A stretch of 64,000 bases of DNA from Mangrovimonas sp. TPBH4. Lineage in GTDB: Bacteria > Bacteroidota > Bacteroidia > Flavobacteriales > Flavobacteriaceae. The translations under genes were made by a program, and so were the position numbers. Below the pieces are notes generated by a model. That model worked only from the letters and a program-made list of their open reading frames with translations. It ran no database searches and had not been told where the DNA came from. The stretch is from NCBI RefSeq assembly GCF_001280505.1, contig NZ_LBIO01000040.1, positions 1 to 64,000 of the forward strand, read 5' to 3'. The stretch's first letter is position 1. Every line of letters begins with the position of its first letter. Below, piece by piece: positions 62,849 through 64,000 of the stretch.

Positions 62849-63295
62849 TTAATGCTTTTCCCCCTTACCTTTTGATTTCTTTTTAGAAGCCCCCTTTCCC
62901 TTTTTGGACTTTGCGCTATTTTTAAGCTGATGGAATTCTGCCGAGCCTGGCTTGATCCCCATCTGTTTGGCAATATAGCCCCAGCCTTTGCTTTTGTTTG
63001 ACTGATAGCAGACTAGCACATCTTTTAAAGGTTTACGGGTGATTTTGGCAATTTCCAAGGCCAGATACACTTCTCCAAAAGCCATGTGCAAATTACCCGT
63101 CATATAGTCAATGCTCTTTTCAGACACATTGTAAGATAGTTGCATGTCTGTTTTAAAAGCTCCAAAATCTGCGCTGGCACGCGCATTGATCGTATTTAAA
63201 TCGGAGTCTAACTGGATGTTACCAGTATTGAAAGAAATTTGTGCCGAGGCTGTAAACACAGTGAATGCCAGCATCCACATACATAACTGTTTCAT
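62849..63295 (-). CDS. Secreted protein with Lys-rich C-terminal tail, unknown function
   Basis: The 148-residue protein has a signal peptide (to about TASAQ, residue 19) and a central domain of about 95 residues with MAFGEVYLALEIAKITRKPL, then CYQSNKSKGWGYIAKQMGI. The tail, about 20 residues, is nearly all K, G and S (SKKGKGASKKKSKGKGEKH). Such a strongly basic tail on an exported protein is unusual and may bind DNA, polyphosphate or acidic polysaccharide. I do not recognise a family. Confidence 0.7.
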   Translation of the reverse strand: MKQLCMWMLAFTVFTASAQISFNTGNIQLDSDLNTINARASADFGAFKTDMQLSYNVSEKSIDYMTGNLHMAFGEVYLALEIAKITRKPLKDVLVCYQSNKSKGWGYIAKQMGIKPGSAEFHQLKNSAKSKKGKGASKKKSKGKGEKH

Positions 63296-63451
63296 AAGTA
63301 GGTTTTATAAGTTCATTATTAAATACGCCCATGAGCTGTTGGGGCAGCTTAAAGACGAAGACAATATAACCCAAATTTCTTACAAATGAACCAACAATCA
63401 GCTACTGAGACTTAATCCCATCACAATTCCTATCAAATTATGGCCTTAAAC

Positions 63452-63967
63452 CTATTGAAACACTTGCTTTAACTCCGCAAACAACTTCTGCTCATTCTCA
63501 CTAAATTGTTCACCTCCGAAACCTAAAAAGCCACCTTCCTTAGCAGTATTGGCTACCGTTTCAGCAATGTTGAGCACCCAGGCTTTATAATCTTCCACAA
63601 CAGTCTCGGGTTCCTTTTCCTTTACAATGGACAGGGCTTTTCGACAGTCCTCCAACACTAATTTAGTCAGCCCTTCCTTTGAATTTATCTGGGCCTCCTT
63701 GACTCTGTTTACAAACTGCTTGCGCTGTACACTGGCATCAGACATCGCTTCTTTAGCCGCTTCTGGATCTGGAATAATAGCTGTAATTAACGGGTTGTTG
63801 GCATAGGTTTCCTTGGCTCCCATCATACTACGAACAGTAGCAAACAACTCCTTACCGGAGCCTACAATTCCACTAAAACCAGCACTGGCCATTGTAGCAC
63901 CGACCAACTGCGGAACGGAGGCTACTACATGCCATTCCTCTTCTGAATAGTTATCTAATTTCCCCAT
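63452..63967 (-). CDS. Cytoplasmic protein of unknown function
   Basis: The 171-residue protein has no signal peptide. It starts MGKLDNYSEEEWHVVASVPQ, followed by a small-residue-rich segment (LVGATMASAGFSGIVGSG), then a helical region ending GFLGFGGEQFSENEQKLFAE. The layout is typical of small Bacteroidetes proteins, helical throughout. I do not recognise a family name. Confidence 0.7.
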   Translation of the reverse strand: MGKLDNYSEEEWHVVASVPQLVGATMASAGFSGIVGSGKELFATVRSMMGAKETYANNPLITAIIPDPEAAKEAMSDASVQRKQFVNRVKEAQINSKEGLTKLVLEDCRKALSIVKEKEPETVVEDYKAWVLNIAETVANTAKEGGFLGFGGEQFSENEQKLFAELKQVFQ

Positions 63968-64000
63968 GAATATTGACTTTAAAAATTAACCCTCTAAAGG

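Noticed and set aside
1-64000. tRNA, rRNA, riboswitch, integrase or transposase genes
   Set aside because: None was recognised on either strand in the intergenic regions; small RNAs without strong structure could have been missed by eye.

Overview
The window reads as a chromosomal segment of a marine-type Bacteroidetes bacterium, most likely family Flavobacteriaceae. It is AT-rich. Promoters carry the Bacteroidetes -33/-7 signature (TTTG, 19 nt, TAnnTTTG). Secreted proteins end in type IX secretion (T9SS) sorting domains, the T9SS accessory protein PorZ is present, and many lipoproteins and family-specific proteins (DUF6268, DUF6377, a THC0290_0291-like protein) are typical of the group. No tRNA, rRNA, CRISPR array, prophage or transposase gene was seen.

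Layout. 1-17.5 kb is ordinary core genome: a truncated acyltransferase, recO, porZ, gdhA, a PLP trans-sulfuration enzyme, transporters, the yicC-gmk-nadD operon, yraN and an S9 peptidase. 17.5-23.2 kb holds an intergenic repeat, small membrane and hypothetical proteins, an LD-carboxypeptidase and two tandem lipoprotein paralogs. 23.4-38.9 kb is core and near-core: metG, tex, ferritin with a small unlisted Cys/Lys-rich protein after it, a macroglobulin-like protein with a TonB-plug-like region, ssb, a methyltransferase, a GIDE-like protein, a CBS protein and a membrane-anchored M28 peptidase.

39.0-51.8 kb is the most unusual part. A two-component system (39117-41209) is followed directly by a decayed copy of its own response regulator (41212-41870). 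Then come three tandem cassettes. Each has an upstream GTTAA-N6-GTTAA direct repeat (11-bp period, as expected for OmpR/PhoB-type regulators), a Bacteroidetes -7 box exactly 42 nt downstream of the second half-site, a large modular T9SS-exported surface protein, a 31-codon single-pass membrane microprotein 7 nt after the big gene's stop, and a strong terminator. The same repeat occurs upstream of the kinase gene. I infer a regulon in which the regulator controls itself and three surface-protein/microprotein cassettes.

48.6-53.7 kb is seeded with a dispersed ~155-bp inverted-repeat element (complete copies and solo left arms). A GIY-YIG nuclease gene lies between two copies. One further complete copy lies at 17.6 kb.

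53.8-64 kb holds an M13 peptidase, threonine dehydrogenase, a membrane TPR regulator (DUF6377), a probable sulfur-compound operon (TsdA-like dihaem cytochrome, Tat-exported DsrE-like protein, DsrE protein), a thioredoxin-like/DsbD-like pair, and two unrecognised proteins.
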